A stretch of DNA of 64,000 nt from PSRJ01 sp963825305 (GTDB lineage: Bacteria > Acidobacteriota > Terriglobia > Bryobacterales > Bryobacteraceae): positions 248,001-312,000 of the forward strand of contig CAWGTA010000008.1 in the NCBI GenBank assembly GCA_963825305.1. Direction: 5' to 3'. Position 1 is the stretch's first letter, and each line of letters begins with the position of its first letter. Positions 16,136 through 24,272 of the stretch are shown here, piece by piece. Made by a program: the position numbers and the translations under genes. The notes beneath the pieces were generated by a model. That model saw only the letters and a program-made list of their open reading frames with translations, was not told where the DNA came from and did not search any database.

Positions 16136-17770
16136 ATGCGGAGGATCTACGTTCTCCTGGCGCTGGCGGCGGGTGCGGCCATCGGCATCGCGCAGAATAA
16201 CGCGGCGCGCCAGTTCACTCCCCAGGAACGACTGGCAAAGTGGAGACGCGTAGATATGCCCTATCACTCCGAAGGTCTTACCGCGCGGGAGCGTCAGATG
16301 GTGGAGAAACTGGTCGAAGCCTGCCGTCTTCTCGACGATGTGTACTGGCGTCAGAGCGACCAGGCCGGTCTGGAAGTCTACAAAACCACGCGCGATCCCG
16401 ACGTCAAACGGTTGCTCATGATCATGGGCAGCCGTTGGGACCTGCTCGACGAGAACCGGCCCTTCACCGGCAATACCCCCATGCCGCCGGGACGTGACTT
16501 CTATCCTCACGATCTCACGCGCGCCAACATCGAACAGTACACGGCGCAGCATCCGGGCGACCGGGCCGCCATCTACGACGGGTACACCGTGGTCCAACGG
16601 CAAAACGGACGTCTCATCGGCGTGCCGTACCACGAGGCCTATCGGCAGTTGATTCAGCCAATGGCACAGACGCTCCGGGACGCCGCTGCGCTTAGCGACG
16701 ATCGTGCCTTCGCGAACTTCCTGCGCCTGCGCGCCGACGCGCTTCTGGTGGACGACTACTATCAGAGCGACCTCGCCTGGCTCGACCTGAAGGATCCCAA
16801 GTTCGACGTGATCTTCGGCCCCTATGACACTTACCTCGACAACCTGCTGGGCGTTAAGTCTTCCTACAGCGGCTCCGTTCTCATCCGCAATGAAGAGGAG
16901 AGCCGCAAGCTGGCGTTGTACCAGCGCTATGTGCCCGAGATTCAGGACGCACTGCCTCTGGATCCCGCCGACCGTCCGTCCAAGCGCGGTCAACTCGCAC
17001 CGATGGAAGTAATGGACGCGCCCTATCGCGCGGGAGACCTGCGTCACGGCTACCAGGCCGTGGCCGACGATCTGCCGGACGATCCGCGCATCATCGAGAA
17101 AAAAGGCACGAAGAGAATCTTCTTCAAGAACTTTATGGACGCGCGCGTGCGCTACGTGATTCTTCCGATCGCCGAGAAACTGATGCGGCCCGACCAGGCC
17201 GCCGAAGCCAGCGCCGAAGGTTACCTGGCGTCCACGGTGATGCATGAGATTTCGCACGGCCTGGGTCCGGCATACGCCCGCCAGAAGGGCAAGCAGGCGG
17301 ATATCAATGAAGCCATCGGGCCCGCATATTCCGGCCTGGAAGAGGCCAAGGCCGATGTCACCGGGATGTTCGGTTTGCGGTGGCTGGTGGACCACGGCGC
17401 CCTGCCCCGGAGCCGCATCCAGGAATACTACGCTTCATACGTAGCTGGACTCTTTCGCACGCTGCGCTTTGGCACGGGCGAAGCGCATGGACAAGCCGAG
17501 ATGATGGAGTTCAACTACCTGTTGGAAAACCACGCGCTGTCGCACGCCGGCGGAAGGTATGTCATCGATTATGCGCGGATGCCCGTGGCTCTGGCGCAAC
17601 TCAACAAAGAGCTATTGGCGATGGAGGCCACCGGCGACCGCGCGCGGGCCGAAACGTGGTTCGCCAAGTACGACAGGATGCCGGCGGAACTGACCGCGGC
17701 ACTGGCCGCTGCCAAAGACGTACCCGTGGATATCGAGCCGGTCTTCTCCTTCAAGGATGACGTGCGGTAA
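16136..17770 (+). CDS. Secreted M49-like (dipeptidyl-peptidase III family) metallopeptidase
   Basis: 544 residues. A signal peptide (MRRIYVLLALAAGAAIGIAQ) precedes a largely helical body. The zinc site is His370-Glu371-x-x-His374 (VMHEISHGLGP) with a downstream EEAKAD at about 402-407 supplying the third ligand, as in the EECRAE motif of M49 enzymes. Classical DPP III has HELLGH, one residue longer; the HExxH form is typical of bacterial relatives annotated as dipeptidyl-peptidase 3 family. It likely cleaves peptides in the periplasm or outside the cell. It ends twenty bases inside the convergent kinase-like gene. Confidence 0.85.
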   Translation: MRRIYVLLALAAGAAIGIAQNNAARQFTPQERLAKWRRVDMPYHSEGLTARERQMVEKLVEACRLLDDVYWRQSDQAGLEVYKTTRDPDVKRLLMIMGSRWDLLDENRPFTGNTPMPPGRDFYPHDLTRANIEQYTAQHPGDRAAIYDGYTVVQRQNGRLIGVPYHEAYRQLIQPMAQTLRDAAALSDDRAFANFLRLRADALLVDDYYQSDLAWLDLKDPKFDVIFGPYDTYLDNLLGVKSSYSGSVLIRNEEESRKLALYQRYVPEIQDALPLDPADRPSKRGQLAPMEVMDAPYRAGDLRHGYQAVADDLPDDPRIIEKKGTKRIFFKNFMDARVRYVILPIAEKLMRPDQAAEASAEGYLASTVMHEISHGLGPAYARQKGKQADINEAIGPAYSGLEEAKADVTGMFGLRWLVDHGALPRSRIQEYYASYVAGLFRTLRFGTGEAHGQAEMMEFNYLLENHALSHAGGRYVIDYARMPVALAQLNKELLAMEATGDRARAETWFAKYDRMPAELTAALAAAKDVPVDIEPVFSFKDDVR

Positions 17771-18197
17771 TTACGGTGACGCGGTCGAAGCCTTCGGCGA
17801 CCGAAGGCGCTACCAGCTTATCCGCCATTTTGGCGAGCACGTCTTCGGGCACTACGCGCCGGCGGCGTCGATTGCGCTCACGGCAGATTTCCAGGGGCGC
17901 GTCAAAAAACACGGCCTCCAACTCGCAGCCATATGATTTGCCGATGCCGATGTACGGCCGCCTCTCTTCCGGCGTGAGGTTGGTGGCGTCGATGTAAGTT
18001 ACGGGGCGGCCGAGCCCGAGGCGTTGGCGCAGCAGGTAGCGCAGCGTCTGGAAAGCTCGATCGTGAATCGTCTGGTCGGATTCGTCGTCCACCAGAAGCT
18101 TGCGGATGGCATCGGAAGAGAGGCCCGTCGCGCCCATGCTATCGAGGTATGTGGATTTTCCCGAGCCTGGCAAGCCCACCAATACTACGATCCGCAT
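17751..18197 (-). CDS. Small P-loop kinase/ATPase, polynucleotide-kinase-like
   Basis: 148 residues. The Walker A motif GLPGSGKS lies at residues 8-15. Then LSSDAIRKLLVDDESDQTIHDRAFQTLR, a Walker-B-like VTYIDATNLTPEERRPY, and a lid segment ERNRRRRRVVPEDVL. This order matches AAA-type kinases of the T4 polynucleotide kinase/zeta-toxin-like group, which phosphorylate nucleic acid ends or small metabolites; the substrate cannot be told. It overlaps the end of the convergent M49 gene by twenty bases. Confidence 0.82.
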   Translation of the reverse strand: MRIVVLVGLPGSGKSTYLDSMGATGLSSDAIRKLLVDDESDQTIHDRAFQTLRYLLRQRLGLGRPVTYIDATNLTPEERRPYIGIGKSYGCELEAVFFDAPLEICRERNRRRRRVVPEDVLAKMADKLVAPSVAEGFDRVTVITARHP

Positions 18198-18224
18198 CAG
18201 CGAACATGATACCGTGCAGACAGG

Positions 18225-18311
18225 GTGGGGTCAGGCTTTTCAGCCTGCCGCCGGGCTTCTGCCCGGCGCGCCGCGCAGAAGCGCGGCGGCAGCCCGGAAG
18301 GGCTGCCCCAC
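18225..18311. repeat. Structured repeat: four hairpins closed by an outer stem
   Basis: The outer stem GTGGGG (18225-18230) pairs with CCCCAC (18306-18311). Inside are four consecutive hairpins: CAGGC/GCCTG (18232-18247), GCCGGGC-TTCT-GCCCGGC (18250-18267), CGCCGCGC-AGAA-GCGCGGCG (18269-18288) and CAGCCC-GGAA-GGGCTG (18290-18305). The arrangement is almost gapless and ends nine bases before the next start codon. Confidence 0.75.
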
Positions 18312-18320
18312 TTAGGTAAT

Positions 18321-18878
18321 ATGCCGCGCGATTGGGAAGAGCGTTACTCGCAAGCCGAGAACCTGGATTTTACACCGTCGCCCCTTTTGGTGGAAGTAGC
18401 CGAGATGGCGGCGCCGGGGCGGGCCCTCGATCTCGCCAGCGGACACGGCCGCAATGCGCTGTATCTTGCCGGGCTGGGGTGGAGCGTGGTCGCGGTCGAT
18501 GCATCGAAGGCGGCCATTCAGATTCTGCGGGACCGCTCGGCTGCGGCACAACTCCCGGTGGAAGCCCGCGAGGCCAATCTGGAAACGGGAAAGTTCGCCA
18601 TCGAACCATCCGGCTTCGATCTTATCTGCGACTTCTTCTACCTACAGAGGAACCTGTTCCCGCAGATCCGCGAAGGAGTGCGCCCAGGTGGAATCTTCGT
18701 GGCCGAAATTCACCTGCGGGACGACTCGGCGTCAGACGGCCCGCGCAGCCCGGAATTTGTGCTCGAAGCGGGCGAGCTACGGCAGCCGTTCTCCGGCTGG
18801 AAGATTCTCTTCTACTCGGAGGCGCCACAGCCAGGCCATGGGCGTGCAACGGCACGGATCATCGCCCGGCGAGCGTAA
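18321..18878 (+). CDS. SAM-dependent methyltransferase (TehB/thiopurine-like)
   Basis: 185 residues from the ATG at 18321; the frame is open further upstream only through the hairpin repeat. Motif I is ALDLASGHGRNALYLA, followed by WSVVAVDASKAAIQIL and FDLICDFFYLQRNLFPQI, with VRPGGIFVAEI as the post-core strand. These fit small class I methyltransferases of the TehB type, often linked to detoxification of metalloids or thiols. The substrate is unknown. It runs convergent to the YIP1 gene with a 14-base gap. The start is chosen because DWEERY begins the family domain. Confidence 0.85.
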   Translation: MPRDWEERYSQAENLDFTPSPLLVEVAEMAAPGRALDLASGHGRNALYLAGLGWSVVAVDASKAAIQILRDRSAAAQLPVEAREANLETGKFAIEPSGFDLICDFFYLQRNLFPQIREGVRPGGIFVAEIHLRDDSASDGPRSPEFVLEAGELRQPFSGWKILFYSEAPQPGHGRATARIIARRA

Positions 18879-18892
18879 GAAACGCCGCAAGA

Positions 18893-19651
18893 TCAACCCA
18901 TCACTCCCAGCGACGCGAGGCCACCTCGAATGAGAACCCAGATCGCCCACGGCAACACGACCGCGAAGAGGGCGCCGCCGAAAGAGAGTCTCTTCCCCCC
19001 AGCCGCCTTCAGCCCCGCTGCCGAAAGCAGCAATATCCAGAAGCTGAACAGATCCATCGAACTGGCCAAGCTATAGAAAAACTTCGACGACTTGTCCGGG
19101 TCCATCATGGCGCCAAAATTGGACATGAACGGATTTTGCAGGTCGATGTCTTCCGGGTTCTTAAGGAATAGCACCACGATCGAAAGTGCCCGGGCGATCA
19201 GGTTAGGCAGGCCCGCGTAACAGAACACAGAGAAAGCCTGCTTAAAGCGAATCGGCACTCCCAACAACCCCTTGATGATCCCCATCGCAATACCGCCGCC
19301 GATGAGATACATCAACGGTATGGCGATAGCGACGTTCACCATCCCTCCCACCGACGAGAACCGCACGTAAGCATCGAACATGCGCTGGCGTTGTTCGGCC
19401 GGTAGTCGCTGTATCTGCGGGTTGTTGTCCAGCAAACGGTGAATGTACGATGTCCAACCGACATGCGCGCCAAATGCGTAGATGTAGGCCGCTCCCGCGA
19501 TGATCACCAGCAATAGCGGGACCAGCCAGCGCGGCCGTTCGGCAATATCCTCAAATGTCTTTTGGGGCTCGAAGAAGACCCCGAGAATCCGGGAAAACTC
19601 GTTCATCGGCTTCGGTTCGGTTTCCAGTTGTGGAGCCACATCGGGTGACAT
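18893..19651 (-). CDS. YIP1-family membrane protein
   Basis: 252 residues from the ATG at 19651; a TTG at 19693 would add fourteen. After a short soluble N-terminus with a PQKTFEDIAERPRW motif, typical of YIP1 proteins, there are about five membrane segments (WLVPLLLVIIAGAAYIYAF; VAIAIPLMYLIGGGIAMGII; AFSVFCYAGLPNLIARALSIVVLF; FSFWILLLSAAGLKAAG; FGGALFAVVLPWAIWVLI). It is an inner-membrane protein of unknown bacterial function. It is divergent from the DUF4097 lipoprotein gene, with 93 bases between starts. Confidence 0.85.
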   Translation of the reverse strand: MSPDVAPQLETEPKPMNEFSRILGVFFEPQKTFEDIAERPRWLVPLLLVIIAGAAYIYAFGAHVGWTSYIHRLLDNNPQIQRLPAEQRQRMFDAYVRFSSVGGMVNVAIAIPLMYLIGGGIAMGIIKGLLGVPIRFKQAFSVFCYAGLPNLIARALSIVVLFLKNPEDIDLQNPFMSNFGAMMDPDKSSKFFYSLASSMDLFSFWILLLSAAGLKAAGGKRLSFGGALFAVVLPWAIWVLIRGGLASLGVMG

Positions 19652-19744
19652 ATCAGAGGATTGTACTCCCCAAAAATACTGAACAAAAGCCAAATACGGA
19701 ACAAAATCAATGCTGGTTCCGTATTTGTTTCAGCGAGGAGAGCT

Positions 19745-20674
19745 ATGCGCGCAAAGTTCGCCACCTGGGCGGTGGTACCCGCCCTGCTCGGCCTGGCCGG
19801 CTGCGACATTGAGGATTTCGCCGGTCCCCGGTATAACCAGGATTTCCACTACAGTTATCCGCTCAAAGACGGCGGCCGTCTGTCGCTCGAGACCTTCAAC
19901 GGGGCGGTGGAGTTGTCCAGTTGGGACCAGGACACGGTGGATGTGAGCGGCACCAAATATGGTCCGAGCCAGGCGGCCGCCGATGCGCTGCAAATCGAAG
20001 CCGTCAACACTCCTAACTCAGTGTCTATCCGCGTGATGCGGCCCTCGGATTTTCGCGGCGGCCGGGGAGCCCGATTTCACGTCAAAGTACCGCGCAAGGC
20101 CGTCCTCGATCAGATCAGCACCACTAACGGCGCTATCCAGGTCTTCGGTGGTGTGGGGCCGGCGCGCCTGCGAACCTCCAACGGGGCCATCCGCGTGGAA
20201 GCGGTGAATGGCGACGTGGATCTACGAACCTCCAACGGTACGGTTGAAGTGACGGACGTGGCGGGCGAAGTGGTCGCGCACACTTCCAACGGGCGCATCC
20301 GCGCGGACAACGTGCGGGGAGGTCTGCAAGCCGGAACTTCCAACGGCGGCATCACCGCGATTGTGGCGGCGAATCAGGATGTCCGGCCCATCCGGCTGGA
20401 GAGTTCCAATGGCGGCATCGACCTTACGCTTCCATCCAATTTCACGAGCGGCGTGCGCGCCACCACGAGCAACTCCGGAATCACGCTGCACATGCCGGGC
20501 CCGGTGAACGCGCGGGTATCGGCGCGGACCTCGAACGCTTCGGTGTCCTCGGATTTCGAAGTGAGGGCGGAGGGCGAAGTGAACAAGAATCACATGGACG
20601 GGGTCATCGGTACTGGCGGGCCGCTGCTCGACCTGAGCACCTCCAACGGCTCCATACGGTTCTTGCGGATGTAG
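19745..20674 (+). CDS. DUF4097-type beta-repeat lipoprotein
   Basis: 309 residues from the ATG at 19745, preceded by GAGGAGAG. The N-terminus has a lipobox (ALLGLAGC), so the protein is probably lipid-anchored. The body consists of repeated units built on a TSNG core: TTNGAIQ, TSNGAIR, TSNGTVE, TSNGRIR, TSNGGIT, SSNGGID, TSNSGIT, TSNASVS and TSNGSIR, giving a stacked beta-solenoid of the DUF4097 (putative adhesin) type. The role is probably structural or binding in the periplasm or outer membrane. A strong terminator-like hairpin follows the stop. Confidence 0.88.
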   Translation: MRAKFATWAVVPALLGLAGCDIEDFAGPRYNQDFHYSYPLKDGGRLSLETFNGAVELSSWDQDTVDVSGTKYGPSQAAADALQIEAVNTPNSVSIRVMRPSDFRGGRGARFHVKVPRKAVLDQISTTNGAIQVFGGVGPARLRTSNGAIRVEAVNGDVDLRTSNGTVEVTDVAGEVVAHTSNGRIRADNVRGGLQAGTSNGGITAIVAANQDVRPIRLESSNGGIDLTLPSNFTSGVRATTSNSGITLHMPGPVNARVSARTSNASVSSDFEVRAEGEVNKNHMDGVIGTGGPLLDLSTSNGSIRFLRM

Positions 20675-20680
20675 CGAACC

Positions 20681-20749
20681 CGGACACAGGCCGGGAGGCC
20701 TGTGCCACCGGACGTAGCACAGGCATTCCTGCCTGTGTCTGGCTTTTTT
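20681..20749 (+). terminator. Terminator-like hairpin with a T tract
   Basis: GACACAGGC (20683) pairs with GCCTGTGTC (20731-20739), with inner hairpins GGCC/GGCC and AGGCATTCCTGCCT, followed by TTTTTT at 20744-20749. It would end the DUF4097 transcript. The first 24 bases are identical to 38391-38414, so it is also a dispersed repeat. Confidence 0.65.
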
Positions 20750-20755
20750 GGACTC

Positions 20756-21514
20756 TTACGGCAGCCAGGTCGTAAAGACACTACCGAAGAACTTGAACCC
20801 CAGTGGTACCACGCCAGTGCCATTGATCTGCATCGTACCTTTGGTGCCCGCGAGTGCCGCCACCTTGTCAGTAACTAAGAACTGGGTGTGTCCAAAAGCC
20901 GGGATTTGTTCGGTGTCCGTACCGATGTTGTTGCCGCTCTGATCGTAGAACTTGAGGGTCATCGTTACAGCCGTAGATGTCGTGTTCGCGAACGCGTATC
21001 CGGAATTAGGGGTCGCGGGAGCGCCGGTCGAATCGTAAGGCATCGTGAGGACATTGGTCACCGGCAACGGAATGATGCAACCTTGGTCCGACAGCGATAC
21101 GAGAGGGGCGACAGCCTGGGTCTGCGCCGTCGGGCCATTCTGCCACAAGAAAACCGCTTGTATCTTCAAGCTGGTATTCGGATTCGCGATTCCCGCCCAA
21201 CCCACGAATGTGGTGCCGCCCTGGAAATCCGGGACAACCTCCACCTGACCGTTGGCGGGTACGTTCACGGTTGATTGGGTGGCGCCAACGCCGTTGAACG
21301 GCACACTCAGCGGATTGCCGTTCGTGTCGAAGTAATTGAGTGTTACCGGCTGCGGAGTAGCGGTAACATTTGTAATCACAATCTTAGTCTCCCAGCCGCC
21401 TCCGTAAGCGATCTGTGGGAGGGCAACCAGATACTGAGTTGTACTCTGGCTATGAGCAGCTGGCACGGCCATCCAGCACAGCACCACGGCGGCGAACAAT
21501 GGCATGATACGCAT
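20756..21514 (-). CDS. Secreted protein with beta-sandwich-like repeats
   Basis: 252 residues from the ATG at 21514, preceded by AAAGAGG. A signal peptide (MRIMPLFAAVVLCWMAVPAAHSQ) is followed by two related halves with the pattern PQIAYGGGWETKIVITN ... PVTLNYFDTNGNPL and YAFANTTSTAVTMTLKFYDQSGNNIG. These alternating polar/hydrophobic strands suggest immunoglobulin-like or fibronectin-like folding. Similar small exported proteins are frequent in Solibacter relatives. The function is unknown. It is separated by 111 bases from the next minus-strand gene upstream. Confidence 0.75.
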   Translation of the reverse strand: MRIMPLFAAVVLCWMAVPAAHSQSTTQYLVALPQIAYGGGWETKIVITNVTATPQPVTLNYFDTNGNPLSVPFNGVGATQSTVNVPANGQVEVVPDFQGGTTFVGWAGIANPNTSLKIQAVFLWQNGPTAQTQAVAPLVSLSDQGCIIPLPVTNVLTMPYDSTGAPATPNSGYAFANTTSTAVTMTLKFYDQSGNNIGTDTEQIPAFGHTQFLVTDKVAALAGTKGTMQINGTGVVPLGFKFFGSVFTTWLP

Positions 21515-21625
21515 AAAAGGACCTCTTTTCCTATTCAAACCCGGTATTGTAGCAGACCCGTTACCCACAAGCAGAGTTGTAGCTGGATAACCTCGGTTAC
21601 TCTAATTGCGACGCGCCCCGTCCAC

Positions 21626-22258
21626 TCACGGTTTCGGATTGCGAATGGCGGCTGCGATTTCGTCTGCCCGCGTGCGGGCTGTGTGCATATACGTTTCGTT
21701 CTTGCTGATGCGGTCGAGCAGGGGAAGGAACTGCCCGGCGTCCAGGAGACGCTTCTTGTCGAGCACGATCTGCAGTTCCAGCAGCGACTGCACCACGCCC
21801 AGCTTGTCATACTTGGCGGCGCGCTGCAGGTCGATGAGACGCCCGGCGGTTTCCGCCATGCGCTCGAACCAGTCCGCCAGCGACTGCGCGGCGGCATCCT
21901 GGGTGTAGTTAAATTTGACTTCGCTCTTCTCTGTGCCGTTCTCCAGCCGGAAAGTCTTGGCGCCCATAAAAGCTACTTTAAGGCCGGACTCTAACTCACG
22001 TTTGAAGGATCCCGCCTTTTCGACCAGCCCGAAAATCTCCTCGGTCTCGTTTTCCTTGAGTTGGAATTGGATCGGGTTCTCTTCATTGGGAGCCTCGCGG
22101 TAGGCTACCTGTCCGGTTTTCGACAGTGTGATCTCGACATACGCAGGGGTGCTGTTGGGGAACGATTTGGAGTAGAACAGGGTGGGGCCATCGGCCGCCA
22201 CGAGGCTGCCGGCCAGCGACGCCATTAGCGCCACTACTAACAGCCAAGACCATCTCAT
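21626..22258 (-). CDS. Exported protein of unknown function, coupled to ruvC
   Basis: 210 residues from the ATG at 22258. Signal peptide residues 1-22 (MRWSWLLVVALMASLAGSLVAA). The rest is acidic and mixed alpha/beta, with FYSKSFPNSTPAYVEITL near the start and a helical C-terminal half (SLADWFERMAETAGRLIDLQRAAKYD). I do not recognise a family beyond uncharacterised acidobacterial exported proteins. The start overlaps the ruvC stop (ATGA), so it is probably the third gene of a yebC-ruvC operon. GGGAG upstream supports the start; a longer frame inside ruvC is rejected. Confidence 0.75.
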   Translation of the reverse strand: MRWSWLLVVALMASLAGSLVAADGPTLFYSKSFPNSTPAYVEITLSKTGQVAYREAPNEENPIQFQLKENETEEIFGLVEKAGSFKRELESGLKVAFMGAKTFRLENGTEKSEVKFNYTQDAAAQSLADWFERMAETAGRLIDLQRAAKYDKLGVVQSLLELQIVLDKKRLLDAGQFLPLLDRISKNETYMHTARTRADEIAAAIRNPKP

Positions 22259-22761
22259 CGAGCAACTCCCTTCGCGTCCAAGCGGCGGCTGGTGGCCTCG
22301 CGGTTTGCGTGGCAGATGGCCACGGCGAGGGCATCGCAGGCGTCTTCCGATTCGATGATCGCCGGCAAGCCCAGCAGCGACTGCACCATTATCTGCACCT
22401 GGCACTTTTCGGCCCGTCCATAGCCCACCACGCTGATCTTGACTTCGAGAGGCGAATACTCCGCCAGTTGCATGCCTGCCTCAGCCACCGCCAGCAAAGC
22501 CACACCCCGCACGTGGGCCAATTTGAGCGCGGTTTTCACGTTGACCGCATGGAAGATGCCCTCCACCGCGGCCGCTTCCGGCAGGTGTTCGCCGATCAAG
22601 CGCCGCAGCCCACAGGCAATTTGGAGCAAGCGCTTCTCAAACGGGGCCTTGGTGTTGGTGCGAATGACGCCCGCCGCCAGCATGCGATGGTCCTGCCCAT
22701 CGCTCTCAATCACACCGTAGCCGGTGCGTTCCGAGCCGCAATCGATGCCGAGCACGCGCAC
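22255..22761 (-). CDS. ruvC: Crossover junction endodeoxyribonuclease RuvC
   Basis: 168 residues, the usual length. Catalytic acidic residues are in place: Asp7 (MRVLGIDCGSERTGYG), Glu67 (VEGIF), Asp140 and Asp143 (ESEDACDALAVAICH). RuvC is a dimeric nuclease that cuts Holliday junctions made during recombination, working with RuvAB. It lies three bases after yebC, the common bacterial order, and its stop overlaps the start of an exported unknown protein. ruvA and ruvB are not in the window. Confidence 0.95.
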   Translation of the reverse strand: MRVLGIDCGSERTGYGVIESDGQDHRMLAAGVIRTNTKAPFEKRLLQIACGLRRLIGEHLPEAAAVEGIFHAVNVKTALKLAHVRGVALLAVAEAGMQLAEYSPLEVKISVVGYGRAEKCQVQIMVQSLLGLPAIIESEDACDALAVAICHANREATSRRLDAKGVAR

Positions 22762-22764
22762 GGC

Positions 22765-23508
22765 TCAGGCCATCGCCTCCAGATCCTTCTCGTCGATATC
22801 GAAGTTGGAGTAGACGTTCTGCACGTCGTCGTGTTCTTCCAAAGCCTCGCTGAGCCGCAGCATCCCGCTGGCGTTCTTGCCTTCGAGCTTGATGAGGTTC
22901 TTGGGGATCATAGCGATGGCGGGGTCCTCATGAGGAATATGATTGGACTCCAGGACTTTCATCACTGCGTCGTGCGCTTCGGGAGGCGAGAGCACTTCCC
23001 AGCGGTCGCCATCGTTGCGCAGATCGTCGGCGCCGGCATCCAGCACGATGCCCATGAGCTGATCTTCGGTGGCTTTATCGCCGGGCACGAAGATCTGGCT
23101 TTTGCGCTCGAACATCCACGCCACGCTGCCTTGCTCGCCCATGTTGCCGCCGTTTTTGGAAAACATGTGGCGGATCTCGCTCACCGTGCGGTTCCGATTG
23201 TCGGTAGCGACATTGACCAGTACCGCGGCGCCGCCCGGTCCGTAGCCCTCAAACATCACTTCTTCGATCAGGCCGCCTTCCAGTTCGCCGGTGCCGCGCA
23301 TAATGGCTTTCTTGATGTTGTCGGCAGGCATACTGACGGCTTTGGCCGCCAGGATCGCCGTGCGCAGACGGGGATTGGCGTCCGGATCGCCCCCGTTACG
23401 GGCAGCGATGTTGATTTCTTTGATAATGCGGGTAAAACTTTTCCCGCGTTTGGCGTCTAGCGCCGCTTTTTTGTGCTTAATCGTGGCCCATTTTGAATGG
23501 CCTGACAT
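22765..23508 (-). CDS. yebC: YebC/PmpR-family regulatory protein
   Basis: 247 residues, full length for the family. The N-terminus is the invariant MSGHSKWATIKHKKAALDAKRGKSFTRI; further on come GGDPDANPRLRTAI, MPADNIKKAI and GYGPGGAAVLV. YebC proteins bind DNA and, in some bacteria, act at the ribosome to relieve stalling. The gene heads the yebC-ruvC operon. The ATG at 23508 is the conserved start, preceded by GAGAGG. Confidence 0.96.
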   Translation of the reverse strand: MSGHSKWATIKHKKAALDAKRGKSFTRIIKEINIAARNGGDPDANPRLRTAILAAKAVSMPADNIKKAIMRGTGELEGGLIEEVMFEGYGPGGAAVLVNVATDNRNRTVSEIRHMFSKNGGNMGEQGSVAWMFERKSQIFVPGDKATEDQLMGIVLDAGADDLRNDGDRWEVLSPPEAHDAVMKVLESNHIPHEDPAIAMIPKNLIKLEGKNASGMLRLSEALEEHDDVQNVYSNFDIDEKDLEAMA

Positions 23509-23608
23509 GTGAACCTCTCGGGGTAGGACCGGCCGCCCTGGCCGGAAAGATCATCTTGTTATGATTTCAACGCTTTGAGGATAGCAGAGTCGGGGATATG
23601 GCTCAAGG

Positions 23609-24091
23609 TTATTGCGGAGTTACCGGGGTGGTGGGCGCGGTTACGCCTGGTTTGGGGGTCTCATGTTTTGGCCCCAAACCCAAGGCGATCAACGACAGGG
23701 AGTTAATTTTGCCGGTGGCTTCCAGGTTCTGGTCGGCCTGAAATCGCTTCAAGGCGGACAGCGACCCGTCGTTCCATTGCCCGTTCGCCTGCTCGGGCGG
23801 CAGATAACCTTTGGAGGCCAGGGCCTGCTGGATTTCCTGGTAACGATCGGGCGTAGGAGCGGCCTGGCGGCTGACTGCGGGACCGGAATGCACGGGCCCC
23901 TTCTTGCCCTTCTTGGTGGCAGATTTGCGCGCCGCGGTGTTCGCGGTGGTATGCGGTTTGGTGGCGCCTTTGCCCGTCGCCTTCTTCTTGGCGGCCGGGT
24001 GGGTGCTGGTAGTTGTGCCGGTAGCGGCAAAGGCCGCGAACCCCATCAGGGCTCCTACGAGCGCAGTTGCCACATGGACGGTTATGCGCAT
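23609..24091 (-). CDS. Exported peptidoglycan-binding-domain protein
   Basis: 160 residues. Signal peptide (MRITVHVATALVGALMGFAAFAA), then a Lys/Ala/Thr-rich linker (residues about 30-75) of the kind that crosses or binds the cell wall. A PG_binding_1 domain follows at about 82-140 (YQEIQQALASKGYLPPEQANGQWNDGSLSALKRFQADQNL), and the tail is Pro/Thr-rich. It is likely a periplasmic, wall-bound protein. GAGG six bases before the ATG supports the start. It is upstream of, and same-strand with, no close partner. Confidence 0.85.
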   Translation of the reverse strand: MRITVHVATALVGALMGFAAFAATGTTTSTHPAAKKKATGKGATKPHTTANTAARKSATKKGKKGPVHSGPAVSRQAAPTPDRYQEIQQALASKGYLPPEQANGQWNDGSLSALKRFQADQNLEATGKINSLSLIALGLGPKHETPKPGVTAPTTPVTPQ

Positions 24092-24104
24092 GTATACCTC
24101 AAGT

Positions 24105-24216
24105 ATATCGAGCTTTCAGCGTCAGCTTAAGGTGCACCGGCGGCAAGGACCGCCGGCGTTACGTCGCCGGTGCCGCGCCGGGGTTAGCTGATTGCTGAAT
24201 GCTGATCGCTGAATGC
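24105..24216. repeat. Partial copy of a palindromic MITE-like repeat
   Basis: CACCGGCGGCAAGGACCGCC followed by GGCGTTACG matches the left arms of the longer elements at 56512 and 61218. GCTGATTGCTGAATGCTGAT at about 24187 repeats the short-unit arm found at their edges and at 39490-39570. Confidence 0.6.
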
Positions 24217-24220
24217 TTCC

Positions 24221-24252
24221 AAAAAAAGGCGGCCAGGGTTCACCCGGCCGCC
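24221..24252 (-). terminator. Rho-independent terminator of the htrA-type gene
   Basis: On the minus strand GGCGGCCGGG and CCCTGGCCGCC pair around a short loop and are followed by seven T (24227-24221). It starts about twenty bases after the protease stop at 24273, as expected for an intrinsic terminator. Confidence 0.85.
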
Positions 24253-24272
24253 CGCTATTCTGGCTGGAGGAG

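Noticed and set aside
16040..17395. Minus-strand ORF of 451 residues, antisense to the M49-like peptidase
   Set aside because: It overlaps a well-supported gene and the tRNA, and has no recognisable motif; the peptidase frame has catalytic residues and a signal peptide.
22309..23460. Plus-strand ORF of 383 residues, antisense to ruvC and yebC
   Set aside because: It is a His/Gln-rich shadow of two conserved genes.
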